The position numbers and the translations under genes were made by a program. Below the pieces are notes generated by a model, which ran no database searches, had not been told where the DNA came from, and was given only the letters and a program-made list of their open reading frames with translations. Of a stretch of 64,000 nucleotides of DNA, positions 42,510-50,896 are shown one piece after another (position 1 is the first letter of the stretch; each line of letters opens with the position of its first letter). Source of the stretch: a virus; IMG/VR virus record IMGVR_UViG_3300031616_000003, positions 1-64,000 of that record, one strand, 5' to 3'.

Positions 42510-42531
42510 AGCGTAGCAGTCCGATAGGACA
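42510..42531 (-). promoter_or_regulatory. Promoter motif TGTCC-N11-TACGCT with extended -10
   Basis: On the minus strand TGTCC (42531-42527), 11 nt, then TGC-TACGCT; the ATG follows after 7 nt. Drives the operon 42502 to 39644. Confidence 0.7.
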
Positions 42532-42553
42532 TGTCCTCGCCCGCCCGCGCCGG

Positions 42554-45500
42554 TCAGAGCCGGATCGCCTCGCGGCCGAACAGCTCCATCATCTCGGTCA
42601 TGAACTCGATGTCCGGGGTGACCGTCCAGCCTTCCGGCAGGTAGCTCTCCGAGCCGAGCTGGAAGCGCAGCGGCCGGTCGCCCGGGTGGTCCAGCATGAT
42701 CTTGCGAACCCGGCCGGCCAGCTCCGCGTCGAACAGCTCCGGAGCGCAGTGGATCTCCACCAGCCGCGGGCCGCTCGTGCTGGGCCCGGTGACCCCGATC
42801 AGGCCCATGTCCAGCTCGTCGAGGATGTCGACGCAGATGGTCGGCGCCTCGCCCTCGTCGCGCTGCCACAAGCTCACCTTGACGCGCACCTTCGAGTCGG
42901 GCTGCATCAGGTGCCGGTAGGAGCCGTACGCCCGGCCGAACGCCATGATCTCGGCCTGGCTGTCCAGGTCGGCGAGCACCAGCTTCGCGTACGACTTCCC
43001 CGACCGGGCGACCTTGTGCTCCGCGCTGACCAGCTGGCCGGCCAGGGTGGCGCCGGTGACCGACGCGTCGGCGACCCCGCCCTCCTCGTCCACCGCGATA
43101 GCCGCCAGCAGCTCGCCGATGGTCATCGTGCGGTTGCCGGCCAGCACCGGCTCCAGCTCGTCCAGCGGGTGCCCGGACACGTACAGCCCCAGCGCTTCGC
43201 GCTCCAGGGTGAGCAGGGTCTCCTTGTTCCACTCCTCGATGTCGCGCACCGCCACCGACTCCAACTGCACGTCCTCGACCGCGCTGAACAGGTCGTACTG
43301 GCCGACGGCCTCCTTCTTCTTCACCCCGGCGAGCTGGCCGACGCCGTCCTCGTAGCAGGCGGTCAGCGAGCTGCGGGTGTGCCCGATGGAGTCGAACGCG
43401 CCGCCGCGGATCAGCGCGCCGACCGCGGGCTTGCTGCAGGTGCTCAGCGGGATCCGGTCGAGGAAGTCGGCGAACGAGACGTATGGTCCCTTTGCCCGGC
43501 CGGAGATGATGCCGGGCACCGCCTTGGCGCCGAGGCCGTTGACGGCGTTGAGGCCGAAGCGGATCTCGGACCTGCTGATCGGGGTGAAGCTGGGACCGGA
43601 CTCGTTGACGTCGGGCACCAGCACGGTGATCCCGATGCGCCGGCACTCGGCCAGGTACATCGCCTTCTTGTCGGAGTCGTCACCGGCCTGGGTGAGCAGC
43701 GCCGCCATGAACTCGGCCGGGTAGTGGGCCTTCAGCCACGCCGTGGCGTAGGTGATGAAGCCGTAGCTCACGGTGTGCGCGATGTTGAACGCGTACGCGC
43801 TGAACGGCAGGAAGATGTCCCAGAGCGCCTGTGCGGCCTCCTCCGAGTAGCCCTGCTCCTTCATGCCGGCGAAGAACGGCGGCTTCTCCTTGGCCAGCAC
43901 CTCGGGCTTCTTCTTGCCCATCGCCTTACGCAGCAGGTCGGCCCGGCCCAGTGAGTAGCCGGCGACGGCCTGCACGGAGCGCAGCACCTGCTCCTGGTAG
44001 GCGATGACGCCGTAGGTGGGGCCGAGGATCTCGGCCAGGGCGTCCTCCAGTTCCGGGTGGATCGGCTTGATCTTCTGCCGGCCGGTCTTGCGCAGCGCGT
44101 AGTCGGTGTGCGCGTCGGCGCCCATCGGGCCCGGCCGGTACAGCGCCAGCGCCGCGGAGATGTCCTCGAAGCGGTCGGCGCGCATCTGCGCCAGCAGCTT
44201 CGACAGGCCACCGGAGGCGACCTGGAACATGCCGACGGTGTGCCCGCTGGCCAGTTCGGCGAACGCGGCCGGGTCGTCAAGCTCCGTCAACCGGGGCTCG
44301 ACGTCCACCCCGTGGCGCTCGGCGATCTGGTCGACGGTGTGCTGGATGACGTCCATGGTGTCCAGGCCCAGGCAGTCGACCTTGAGCAGGCCCATCGGCT
44401 CGAGGACTTCGGCGTTGGGGAAGCCGGACACCCACTGCTGGTCCTTCTCCGACCAGACCAGCGGGATCAGGCCCATCAGCGGCTGGCTGGACACCACGAT
44501 GCCGCAGGCGTGCACGCCGACGGACCGGATCAGGCCCTCCAGCTGCACCGCCAGGTCGAAGACCTCCTGCGCACCCTCTTCCTTGCCGAGCACCGCCCGG
44601 AAGTCCTCGGCGTCGGCGTAGCGCGGATGCTCCTCGTCGGTGACGCAGGCCAGGTCGGCCTCGAAACCGCTGATCGCCTTGGGGAACGCCGCGGTCATCC
44701 GGGCGCCGGTGGCGAACGGCTTGTCCAGCACCCTCGCCGCATCCTTGATCGCGGCCTTGGCCTTGATCGTGCCCAGGGTCTGGATCCGGCAGACCCGGTC
44801 CTCGCCCCAGCGCTCCATCAGGTAGCGGAACACCTCGTCGCGGCGGCCCTGCATGAAGTCGACGTCGACATCCGGCGGGGACACCCGCTCCGGGTTGATG
44901 AACCGCTCGAACAGCAGGCCGTGCTCCAGGGTCGGCACGGTGGTGATGTCCAGGGCGTAGCTGGTGCCGGAGCCGGCGGCCGAGCCGCGGCCGGGGCCGA
45001 CCCGGATGCCCTTGCCACGGGACCAGTCGGTCATGTCGGCCACCATCAGCATGTAGTCCGGGTAGCCCATCTTGGTGATAACCGGCAGCTCGTAGCCCAG
45101 CACCCGCTCGTGCGCGTCGGCCCGGATGCCCTCCTCGCCGGCGGGGTCCGGGTACTTGCGCTGCAGCCCCGCCACGACCCGCTCGCGCAGGTAGCTGTCG
45201 GAGGTGTGACCCTCGGGTACGGGGAACTTCGGCAGCAGGTCGTCGCGGGGCAGGAACACCTCGTCGTAGGCGTCGGTGGCGATCCGCTCGGCGATGGCCA
45301 GGGTGTTGTCGCAGGCCTCCGGCAGCTCGCTGAACAGCCCGCGCATCTCCTCGGAGGAGCGCAGGTAGTAGCCCTGGCCGTCGAACTTCATCCGGTTCGA
45401 CTCGTGGATCTTGTTCTGCATCTGGATGCACAGCAGCGCGTCGTGCATCGGTGCCTGCTCGGCCTCCACGTAGTGGCTGTCGTTGGTGGCCAGCAGCGGC

Positions 45501-46198
45501 AGGTCCAGCTCCTTGGCTAGGCGCATCAGGTCGTCGCGGACGTTGTTCTCCAACGCCATGCCGTGGTCCATCAGCTCCAGGAAGTAGTTCTCCGGGCCCA
45601 GCAGGTCACGCCAGATCGCCGCCTCCTGCACGGCCCGGTCGTACTGGCCGAGCCGGATCCGGGTCTGCACCGCGCCGGACGGGCACCCGGTGGTGCCGAC
45701 CAGCACCGCGCCGGACCATTTGGCGAGGACTTCGCCGAGCAGGTCGGCGTCGATGCGCGGCTTCTGATAGAAGCCCTCCCGGGAGGCGCGGCTGGTCAGC
45801 TCGAACAGGGCCCGCAGGCCCTGCGCGTTCTGCGCCAGCACGGTCATGTGGGTGAAGGCGCCGTCACCGGAGACGTCCTTGCTGTCGTCCCCGCCGCCCT
45901 TCTTGGCCGCCTTCTTGCCGCCGGCCCCGAAGTAGATCTTCTTCTTGTCGAACCGGCTGGCCGGTGCCACATACAGCTCGCAACCCAGCACCGGCTTGAT
46001 GTCGGCGCCGCCCTCGCGCAGCTTGCGCGCCACGTCCCACATCTCGTAGTGGCTGAACACGTTGCCATGGTCAGTGCTGGCCACGGCCGGTTGGCCCAGC
46101 GCGACCGCCTTGGCCATCAGTTTCCTGATCTTCGCGGCGCCGTCGAGCATCGAGTACTCGGTATGCGTGTGCAGGTGCACAAAGCTGTCGGCGCTCAC
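42554..46198 (-). CDS. dnaE: DNA polymerase III alpha subunit (DnaE-type) with PHP domain
   Basis: 1214 aa, full length. N-terminal PHP domain: HLHTHTEYSMLDG (8-20) and STDHGN (41-46), so the metal-binding residues look intact. The polymerase core has GPGRGSAAGS and the catalytic PDVDVDF (about 441-447), then HTVSYGFITYATAWLKAHYPAEFMAALL; the C-terminus has an OB-type domain and a short tail. It replicates DNA 5' to 3', here probably phage DNA. A complete replicative polymerase suggests the phage does not depend on the host alpha subunit; sliding clamp and loader genes are not in the window. GTG start overlaps the upstream gene by 4 nt. Confidence 0.95.
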   Translation of the reverse strand: MSADSFVHLHTHTEYSMLDGAAKIRKLMAKAVALGQPAVASTDHGNVFSHYEMWDVARKLREGGADIKPVLGCELYVAPASRFDKKKIYFGAGGKKAAKKGGGDDSKDVSGDGAFTHMTVLAQNAQGLRALFELTSRASREGFYQKPRIDADLLGEVLAKWSGAVLVGTTGCPSGAVQTRIRLGQYDRAVQEAAIWRDLLGPENYFLELMDHGMALENNVRDDLMRLAKELDLPLLATNDSHYVEAEQAPMHDALLCIQMQNKIHESNRMKFDGQGYYLRSSEEMRGLFSELPEACDNTLAIAERIATDAYDEVFLPRDDLLPKFPVPEGHTSDSYLRERVVAGLQRKYPDPAGEEGIRADAHERVLGYELPVITKMGYPDYMLMVADMTDWSRGKGIRVGPGRGSAAGSGTSYALDITTVPTLEHGLLFERFINPERVSPPDVDVDFMQGRRDEVFRYLMERWGEDRVCRIQTLGTIKAKAAIKDAARVLDKPFATGARMTAAFPKAISGFEADLACVTDEEHPRYADAEDFRAVLGKEEGAQEVFDLAVQLEGLIRSVGVHACGIVVSSQPLMGLIPLVWSEKDQQWVSGFPNAEVLEPMGLLKVDCLGLDTMDVIQHTVDQIAERHGVDVEPRLTELDDPAAFAELASGHTVGMFQVASGGLSKLLAQMRADRFEDISAALALYRPGPMGADAHTDYALRKTGRQKIKPIHPELEDALAEILGPTYGVIAYQEQVLRSVQAVAGYSLGRADLLRKAMGKKKPEVLAKEKPPFFAGMKEQGYSEEAAQALWDIFLPFSAYAFNIAHTVSYGFITYATAWLKAHYPAEFMAALLTQAGDDSDKKAMYLAECRRIGITVLVPDVNESGPSFTPISRSEIRFGLNAVNGLGAKAVPGIISGRAKGPYVSFADFLDRIPLSTCSKPAVGALIRGGAFDSIGHTRSSLTACYEDGVGQLAGVKKKEAVGQYDLFSAVEDVQLESVAVRDIEEWNKETLLTLEREALGLYVSGHPLDELEPVLAGNRTMTIGELLAAIAVDEEGGVADASVTGATLAGQLVSAEHKVARSGKSYAKLVLADLDSQAEIMAFGRAYGSYRHLMQPDSKVRVKVSLWQRDEGEAPTICVDILDELDMGLIGVTGPSTSGPRLVEIHCAPELFDAELAGRVRKIMLDHPGDRPLRFQLGSESYLPEGWTVTPDIEFMTEMMELFGREAIRL

Positions 46199-46419
46199 GC
46201 CGGCACCAGGCCCTTCTCCTTGCTGTGGTCGTGGCCCTGGGTGCATTCGTGCGGCTGCCCGCGGTCGGTCCAGGCCGCGCCGGAGATCTCGTCGCAGCAG
46301 TGGCCCTTGTGGTTGTTGATCCGCGTACAGATCAGGTCGGGCTTCTTCGGGTTGATCGCCAGGCAGAAGTCGATCTTCGTCTTCGGCCGGGCGAGCGTCG
46401 AGGTGGGGTTGTCGCTCAT
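46195..46419 (-). CDS. Small His/Cys-rich protein before dnaE
   Basis: 74 aa: KIDFCLAINPKKPDLICTRINNHKGHCCDEISGAAWTDRG with four Cys and HECTQGHDHSKEKG at the end, a likely metal-binding domain. It is coupled to the polymerase gene by a 4-nt overlap. Function unknown. Confidence 0.7.
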   Translation of the reverse strand: MSDNPTSTLARPKTKIDFCLAINPKKPDLICTRINNHKGHCCDEISGAAWTDRGQPHECTQGHDHSKEKGLVPA

Positions 46420-46434
46420 GCTCGTCCTTCCAAC

Positions 46435-46701
46435 TCAGGCGGCAAGGCGCCGCACGAACGTCATGCACCGTTCGCAGGCTGGCAACTCGTCGATCTTCAC
46501 GAGCTGCCGGATGTTGCGGGCTTGGTAGTTGGCGCGGTCCTGGTCGACCGCGCCGCGAGTCCCACAGACAGTCGTCCCGGAGCGCCCGGGACGGATGGCG
46601 TCACTGGCCAGCACATAGGACCAGTGGCGCACCAGGGGGACATACAGAGCCCGGCTCGGAGTGCGCAACAGCGTGCACGGCTCCGGTCGGGTGTCTGACA
46701 T
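46435..46701 (-). CDS. 88-aa protein from a leaderless mRNA
   Basis: TRGAVDQDRANYQARNIRQLVKIDELPACERCMTFVRRL: the C-terminal half is helical with ACERC. ATG at 46701 lies 7 nt after TACGGT; no ribosome site. Heads the dnaE operon, so its promoter should also drive the polymerase. Confidence 0.7.
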   Translation of the reverse strand: MSDTRPEPCTLLRTPSRALYVPLVRHWSYVLASDAIRPGRSGTTVCGTRGAVDQDRANYQARNIRQLVKIDELPACERCMTFVRRLAA

Positions 46702-46708
46702 GCGAGAC

Positions 46709-46730
46709 ACCGTATCACAGGAATACGACA
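46709..46730 (-). promoter_or_regulatory. Promoter motif TGTCG-N11-TACGGT
   Basis: Minus strand: TGTCG (46730-46726), 11 nt, TACGGT (46714-46709), TG in extended -10 position, ATG 7 nt later. Expected promoter of the dnaE operon. Confidence 0.72.
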
Positions 46731-46765
46731 CCGAGCCGGGAAGTCACAATATTCCCGGCGGTGCG

Positions 46766-46990
46766 TCATTCCTGCTGGGAAGCGGTGTCCGCGGCCGCGC
46801 GTTCCAACAGGGCAATGCGCTCCGCCTGCAGGTCAGCGGGGTTCGGCCGGCGCCAGCCCCAGGTTCCAGGGTCCATCCCGCCGTACGCCGAGTTCCGGCG
46901 GTTGCGGTCGACCTCCACCCGTTTGTCCCTGGTCTCGAACCGGGTCCAGTAGTCGTCGCCCATGGGGTCGTCGTTTGCGACGGTGTTCAT
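46766..46990 (-). CDS. 74-aa hypothetical protein
   Basis: DYWTRFETRDKRVEVDRNRRNSAYGGMDPGTWGWRRPNPADLQAERIALLERAAAD: charged start and a C-terminal helix. A GAGGAG site 5 nt before the ATG supports the start. No known family. Confidence 0.7.
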   Translation of the reverse strand: MNTVANDDPMGDDYWTRFETRDKRVEVDRNRRNSAYGGMDPGTWGWRRPNPADLQAERIALLERAAADTASQQE

Positions 46991-47006
46991 CGATCTCCTC
47001 GACAGG

Positions 47007-47357
47007 TCACCAGGCGTCAGCCCGGTACGGATGCGGTGCATCCTCGTCCAGCTCGTCCGCGGCCCACTGGGCCGAGACGTCATGCAACTGGCGGCGAGTG
47101 CCCTGGCGATCCCGGCGGCGGGCCCGCTTGCGCGAATCCCGCATCGAGCACAACTCGCAGGCGCAGATCCGCTGCGCCGAGCACCACTGCAGCGAGCACC
47201 GGGTGCGCAGGTACCGGCCACCGGCGAACCAGGCGTCCAGGAATTCCTGCAGATCACAGGTGCCGTCGTCGTGCCGGTGATCCTCGCGGAAGTGGTTCCG
47301 CATGCTCGGATCCTGCGCGATGACGTGCAGCGGGCGGTGGATGTCAGTACGGGACAT
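47007..47357 (-). CDS. Cys/His-rich basic protein
   Basis: 116 aa with RNHFREDHRHDDGTCDLQEFLDAWF, then CSLQWCSAQRICACELCSMRDSRKRARRRDRQG: five Cys within 20 residues and a run of Arg, suggesting a zinc-binding nucleic-acid-binding protein. Weak ribosome site. No named family recognised. Confidence 0.65.
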   Translation of the reverse strand: MSRTDIHRPLHVIAQDPSMRNHFREDHRHDDGTCDLQEFLDAWFAGGRYLRTRCSLQWCSAQRICACELCSMRDSRKRARRRDRQGTRRQLHDVSAQWAADELDEDAPHPYRADAW

Positions 47358-47378
47358 GGCGATCAGTCCTCTCGGGGC

Positions 47379-47401
47379 GCCCTGCGTATCCGACGCAGGG
47401 C
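47379..47401 (-). terminator. Hairpin between small genes
   Basis: A perfect 9-bp stem GCCCTGCGT/ACGCAGGGC with a 5-nt loop (47379-47401), downstream of the gene ending at 47432. No T-run, so possibly an RNA stability hairpin. Confidence 0.45.
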
Positions 47402-47431
47402 TAAGGCCTGTCTTGCATGCCGACCACCTCC

Positions 47432-47845
47432 TTAGGTCTCCGCGCGCAGCCGGATCGCGCCCTCTGTCAGCAGGTTCAACGCGCCGAGCACCTCGCCGAG
47501 TACGGCTCGCAACTGTCGGATCTCCCCGCCCGCTTCGGCGCTGAGCAGGCCCTCTGCCCGGGTGATGGTCTCGCCGAGATCGTCAAATATCACGGCGTCC
47601 TCGGCGCGGACCCGGTAGCGGTCCGGCCGGGTCCAGGGCTTGCCGGCCAGGCCGGCGTTGTGGTGCTCGGCGATCTGGTGGGCGTCCGCCTCGGACAGAT
47701 ACCGGGCGATCTGCAGCTCACCGGTGGCCGGGTCGGACTGCACCGGGCTCTTCGCAACGTTCATCACGCACCAGCTGCCCAGCGCCGACATGTCGTCGAT
47801 GACGGCATACCAGCGCTGGGCAGCGATGTCTTCCGGGTTGGTCAT
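47432..47845 (-). CDS. Hypothetical protein
   Basis: 137 aa: RWYAVIDDMSALGSWCVMNVAKSPVQSDPATGELQIARYLSEADAHQIAEHHN is a compact alpha/beta start; EIRQLRAVLGEVLGALNLLTEGAIRL is a C-terminal amphipathic helix. ATG preceded by GGGAGAG. No family recognised. Confidence 0.7.
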   Translation of the reverse strand: MTNPEDIAAQRWYAVIDDMSALGSWCVMNVAKSPVQSDPATGELQIARYLSEADAHQIAEHHNAGLAGKPWTRPDRYRVRAEDAVIFDDLGETITRAEGLLSAEAGGEIRQLRAVLGEVLGALNLLTEGAIRLRAET

Positions 47846-47934
47846 GGCTCTCCCACAGGTCTGGCTGGCCTGGGGTGATTGTGCCTCTTGCCTGCGACTA
47901 TTTCCCCCGGCGATTAGCTCGAGAGCTTCGCCGC

Positions 47935-48603
47935 CTACTCGGACTTGACGTCCAGGCCGCTCTCCGCCACGGCGGCACCGCGGGTGGCGCCCTTGGCGTA
48001 CGCCGCGCTGGTCCGGCTCAGGCCCTCGTACGACGAGCTGACACCCTGGCCGGTGGCAGCGACGGCGATCGACGAGGAGAAGCCCATGCTGCCGGCCTGC
48101 TGCCAGGTGTCCGGGCCGGCGCCCATGAAGATCGCCGCCCACTTCCCGGCGTCCTCCCGGTCCTTGATCATCTTGGCGATGCCCTCGCGGGTGTACTCCC
48201 GGGAGGAGTTCTCCTGCCCGTCGGTCTGCGCGACCAGCAGTACCCGGTCGTCCGCGCCCAGCTGGAGCACCGCGGCCTCGAAGTCCGTGATCACCTTGCC
48301 GATCGCGTCCAGCAGCGCGGTGCCGCCGTTCGGGGTGTAGTTGCCGGTGTCGAGCCGCGGCGCGTCCTTCGGCTTCGCGCTGGTGCACAGCAGGGTGACC
48401 CCGGTGTTGAACAGCACGGAGGTCACCCGGTAGCGGATGCCGACGGCCTCGCGCGGGTCGCGCAGCTCGCCGCTGGCGACGTCGACATCCTTGCCCAGGT
48501 CGTCCAGGTAGGCGTTGTAGCCGCCGCGCACATCGTCGGCGAGCGCGTACATGCTGCCGCTGACGTCGGTGGCCAGCAGCACGTAGGTGGTGGGCTTGCT
48601 CAT
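47935..48603 (-). CDS. von Willebrand factor A (vWA) domain protein
   Basis: 222 aa, a single vWA domain. The MIDAS motif LATDVSGSM (about 10-18), the second motif with TGNYTPNGGTALLDAIG (the conserved Thr) and VLLVAQTDGQEN (the conserved Asp) are all present. vWA domains mediate protein-protein contacts through a bound metal. It is conserved in many actinophages next to replication genes; partner unknown. A second MIDAS domain is in the TROVE protein of this window. Confidence 0.85.
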   Translation of the reverse strand: MSKPTTYVLLATDVSGSMYALADDVRGGYNAYLDDLGKDVDVASGELRDPREAVGIRYRVTSVLFNTGVTLLCTSAKPKDAPRLDTGNYTPNGGTALLDAIGKVITDFEAAVLQLGADDRVLLVAQTDGQENSSREYTREGIAKMIKDREDAGKWAAIFMGAGPDTWQQAGSMGFSSSIAVAATGQGVSSSYEGLSRTSAAYAKGATRGAAVAESGLDVKSE

Positions 48604-48631
48604 CTCGGGTACTCCTCGGGTGGGTTGTTGT

Positions 48632-49024
48632 TCACCACCAGGACCAGCGGGCCATGTGGCGGTGCTGGGTGGTGGACGGGACGGTGTCGATCTCGCCGCT
48701 GCCGCGGTGTTCCTGGCGGACCCGGGTCAGCTCGTCACGCACTCGGCGCCGGTCGGGTCCGGTGTACTCCAGGCGCACGTACCAGGTGGGCACGCCGCGC
48801 GGTCCGTACGGGCGGTAGTAGTGGTCCCAGGTGGGCCGCCAGCAGCAGGCCGCGCCCTGGCGGGTGCGCCAGCTGTGGTTCACAGGCCGCTCGCGCTTGG
48901 GCTCGGCGGGCAGGTCGCATTCGCGCCGGCCGTTGCGCCAGAGCGCGAACTGGCAGCTGTGGTGATCGGGCTCCCAGTAGTGGGACAGCAGCCAGAACGG
49001 CAGGTCTTTGTCGGTGCGGGACAT
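48632..49024 (-). CDS. Hypothetical protein
   Basis: 130 aa, rich in Trp, Arg, His and Tyr: DLPFWLLSHYWEPDHHSCQFALW, CCWRPTWDHYYRPYGPRGVPTWYVRLEYTGPDRRRVRDEL. Several Cys/His could bind metal. Similar Trp-rich small proteins occur in actinophages without function. AGGAGG-like site upstream. Confidence 0.7.
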   Translation of the reverse strand: MSRTDKDLPFWLLSHYWEPDHHSCQFALWRNGRRECDLPAEPKRERPVNHSWRTRQGAACCWRPTWDHYYRPYGPRGVPTWYVRLEYTGPDRRRVRDELTRVRQEHRGSGEIDTVPSTTQHRHMARWSWW

Positions 49025-49094
49025 TTCGGCCTCCTCGCGGAGGACCACATGGTGTGGCCCTACTAAGGTGGCCGTGAGCTGCGCATGCGCATGA

Positions 49095-49409
49095 TCACTT
49101 CTCCTGTTCCCGCCGGTCTTCGATGATCAGCCGGACGATGCCGGCGCCGATCCGGATGGCCTGGGCGTTGGTCAGGCCGTACTTCGACACCAGTAGCCGG
49201 TACGCCGGCACCTCGCCCCGCTCGGCGACGATGATCCTGACCACGTCCGGGTCGGCGTGCAGTCGGATCCCGTGCTCCTCGCCGAGCACCGAGCCGTCGG
49301 CCGCCTCCACGCCGTGCGCCTGGGGGAACTCCACGAAGCCGTGGCCGGCCAGCTCGCCCATCAGCTGGTTGGTCTGCCGACTGGCCGGTGTGGGATCAAG
49401 GTCAGTCAT
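49095..49409 (-). CDS. 104-aa protein from a leaderless mRNA
   Basis: HGFVEFPQAHGVEAADGSVLGEEHGIRLHADPDVVRIIVAERGEVPAYRLLVSKYGLTNAQAIRIGAGI. A small alpha/beta protein; ATG at 49409 is 7 nt after TAGGCT with no ribosome site. No known family. Confidence 0.72.
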   Translation of the reverse strand: MTDLDPTPASRQTNQLMGELAGHGFVEFPQAHGVEAADGSVLGEEHGIRLHADPDVVRIIVAERGEVPAYRLLVSKYGLTNAQAIRIGAGIVRLIIEDRREQEK

Positions 49410-49416
49410 GGCAAAC

Positions 49417-49438
49417 AGCCTACTACTGGGCTTCGACA
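49417..49438 (-). promoter_or_regulatory. Promoter motif TGTCG-N11-TAGGCT
   Basis: Minus strand: TGTCG (49438-49434), 11 nt, TAGGCT (49422-49417), then 7 nt to the ATG. It overlaps the 3' end of the upstream gene (stop at 49423). Confidence 0.7.
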
Positions 49439-49689
49439 CCCGTGTCGGCGGCACGCCGGGTGATCTCCTCGTCACGCAGCCGGCGCAACCGGTTGATCAG
49501 CGCGGGGGAGTGCCGCTGCGCGCGCTCGTCGTCCAGCATCCGGTTCAGCGCCAGGTAGTAGGCCGTCTCGGTGACGTGCGGCCAGCGCTGGCGGAACTCG
49601 CTGTGCTTGGACCCGGCGAGCTTCCAGGTGCGCGCCTCCAGTTCCAGGACGTCGAGCTGGAGGCGCGACAGCGGCAGTTCGTTGAGCAT
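49423..49689 (-). CDS. DUF3263-like protein
   Basis: 88 aa: LDVLELEARTWKLAGSKHSEFRQRWPHVTETAYYLALNRMLDDERAQRHSPALINRLRRLRDE follows the pattern of the actinobacterial DUF3263 family (aromatic helix, K-x-x-x-F/I-R-x-x, T-x-YY-x-x-LN-x-x-D, P-x-L-x-x-RLRRLR). A small helical, probably DNA-binding protein; function unknown. Confidence 0.7.
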   Translation of the reverse strand: MLNELPLSRLQLDVLELEARTWKLAGSKHSEFRQRWPHVTETAYYLALNRMLDDERAQRHSPALINRLRRLRDEEITRRAADTGVEAQ

Positions 49690-49691
49690 GA

Positions 49692-50117
49692 TCAGAAATT
49701 ACCCTCAGCGCACTGGAAAACGGTGAGGCCCAGCCGGCGCCACATCCGGACGACCTTGTCCCGGTCGTCGACCACGAACGCGACGTCGTAGTGCGGCAGG
49801 ACGCGTTCCTGGTACAGCTCGAGCTTGACGACGTCGTCCGGCCGGTTGTCCTTGTGCGGGCGCATGATCAGCTCTCGGAACCAGACCTGCTGCTCGCCCA
49901 GGCTCCGGAAGGTGGCCTCGTAGCAGACCTCGTCACGACCGGACATCACCACGATCTCCAGGTCGCCGGCCTTGATGATGCTGTGGGCCAGCTCGACCAC
50001 GGCCTCGTTCGGGGTGTCCTCGCCGACTCGGTGCCAGTCGTAGAACTTGCGCCCGCCGGTGTTCTTCATCAGGGTGCCGTCCACGTCGAACAGCACCACG
50101 CGGGGCTTAACGATCAC
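49692..50117 (-). CDS. HAD phosphatase of polynucleotide kinase 3'-phosphatase type
   Basis: 141 aa from GTG at 50117. VLFDVDGTLM (motif I, Asp11 and Asp13), IVVMSGRDEVC (motif II), K in the middle and VDDRDKVVRMWRRLGLTVFQCAEGNF match the phosphatase domain of T4 Pnkp and similar phage proteins. Expected reaction: removal of 3'-phosphates or 2',3'-cyclic phosphates from nucleic acid ends. No kinase domain is fused. With a 33-tRNA array nearby it could help repair cleaved tRNAs, which is inference. Confidence 0.8.
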   Translation of the reverse strand: MIVKPRVVLFDVDGTLMKNTGGRKFYDWHRVGEDTPNEAVVELAHSIIKAGDLEIVVMSGRDEVCYEATFRSLGEQQVWFRELIMRPHKDNRPDDVVKLELYQERVLPHYDVAFVVDDRDKVVRMWRRLGLTVFQCAEGNF

Positions 50118-50343
50118 TATGGTTCTCCCTGGCCATGAAGGTCCACGCCCATCCCTGGGTGTAGTCGCAGTCGCCGCGAGGGCAGTGCCAGCCCTCGCCG
50201 GTAGCAACGAGCGAGACGCCCGATTCGTGCTGGCGGTCCTGGCCACGGCCGCAGGTGAAGGGGTGGAAGGGTCCGTGTTCCTGGTATTGGTTCAGCGCCG
50301 CGGCGACTTCCGGGCCCCAGGGGGCGAAGATTTTGTCCGGCAT
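50107..50343 (-). CDS. Zn-binding small protein
   Basis: 78 aa: HPFTCGRGQDRQHESGVSLVATGEGWHCPRGDCDYTQGWAWTF gives C, H, C, C ligands for a zinc ribbon of the type with WxCPxxDCxYTQxW. Overlaps both neighbours. ATG at 50343 is shared with the stop of the preceding gene. Confidence 0.75.
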   Translation of the reverse strand: MPDKIFAPWGPEVAAALNQYQEHGPFHPFTCGRGQDRQHESGVSLVATGEGWHCPRGDCDYTQGWAWTFMARENHSDR

Positions 50344-50552
50344 CAATCCTCCTCGTCTTCCTCGTCGAGCGTGTCCACCAGCTCTCGCAGCGGGATCTGC
50401 ATGCCGCCACCGACGTCGACCATCGGCTCCTCGTCGCAGAGGGCGCCGCCTTCCTCGTACGGGGCGAGGAAGACATCGATGTCGTCGATCTTCAGTGGAC
50501 CGCCGCCGGGATTGAGGAGCACGCGGCGACGCTGCTCGGGGATACGCACCAT
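50343..50552 (-). CDS. 69-aa acidic protein from a near-leaderless mRNA
   Basis: VRIPEQRRRVLLNPGGGPLKIDDIDVFLAPYEEGGALCDEEP and an acidic C-terminus DEEDEED. ATG at 50552 lies 6 nt after TACGCT and lacks a ribosome site. Function unknown. Confidence 0.7.
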   Translation of the reverse strand: MVRIPEQRRRVLLNPGGGPLKIDDIDVFLAPYEEGGALCDEEPMVDVGGGMQIPLRELVDTLDEEDEED

Positions 50553-50558
50553 CCGAGC

Positions 50559-50580
50559 AGCGTAGCGCACAAGTGTGACA
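50559..50580 (-). promoter_or_regulatory. Promoter motif TGTCA-N11-TACGCT
   Basis: Minus strand: TGTCA (50580-50576), 11 nt, TACGCT (50564-50559), ATG 6 nt later. Drives the three genes 50552 to 49692. Confidence 0.68.
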
Positions 50581-50593
50581 CCGTACGGCGGAT

Positions 50594-50896
50594 TCAGACC
50601 GCGGCCGGCACGCTCTCGTAAGCCCGCCGGCGCGGCGCGGGCCGGGCCGCCGCTCGGCGATCACCGGGCAGCACGTAGTCGGCCAGCCGGGCGCCCGGGT
50701 CCAGCCACATCAGCAGCGAGCACAGGGTGTCCGCGTCGGGCCGAAACCCGTCGTTGAGCCGGGTGAACACGCTGGACGAGCCGGCGCCGATCTGCCGCGC
50801 GACCTCGCGGAACGAGATCTCGTCGGGGGTGCCGGCCCGGCGGGCCCGGTCGATGGCGCGGGCCAGTTTGACGGTGTCCAGCCGGTGGGTGGTCAC
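50594..50896 (-). CDS. XRE-like helix-turn-helix regulator
   Basis: 100 aa from GTG at 50896. KLARAIDRARRAGTPDEISFREVARQIGAGSSSVFTRLNDGFRPDADTLCSLLMWLD is a Cro/C1-type HTH (EVARQIGAGSSSVFTRL as the core). A basic C-terminal tail follows. Candidate repressor or regulator of the promoter set around it; no immunity function can be shown from sequence. Confidence 0.75.
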   Translation of the reverse strand: MTTHRLDTVKLARAIDRARRAGTPDEISFREVARQIGAGSSSVFTRLNDGFRPDADTLCSLLMWLDPGARLADYVLPGDRRAAARPAPRRRAYESVPAAV

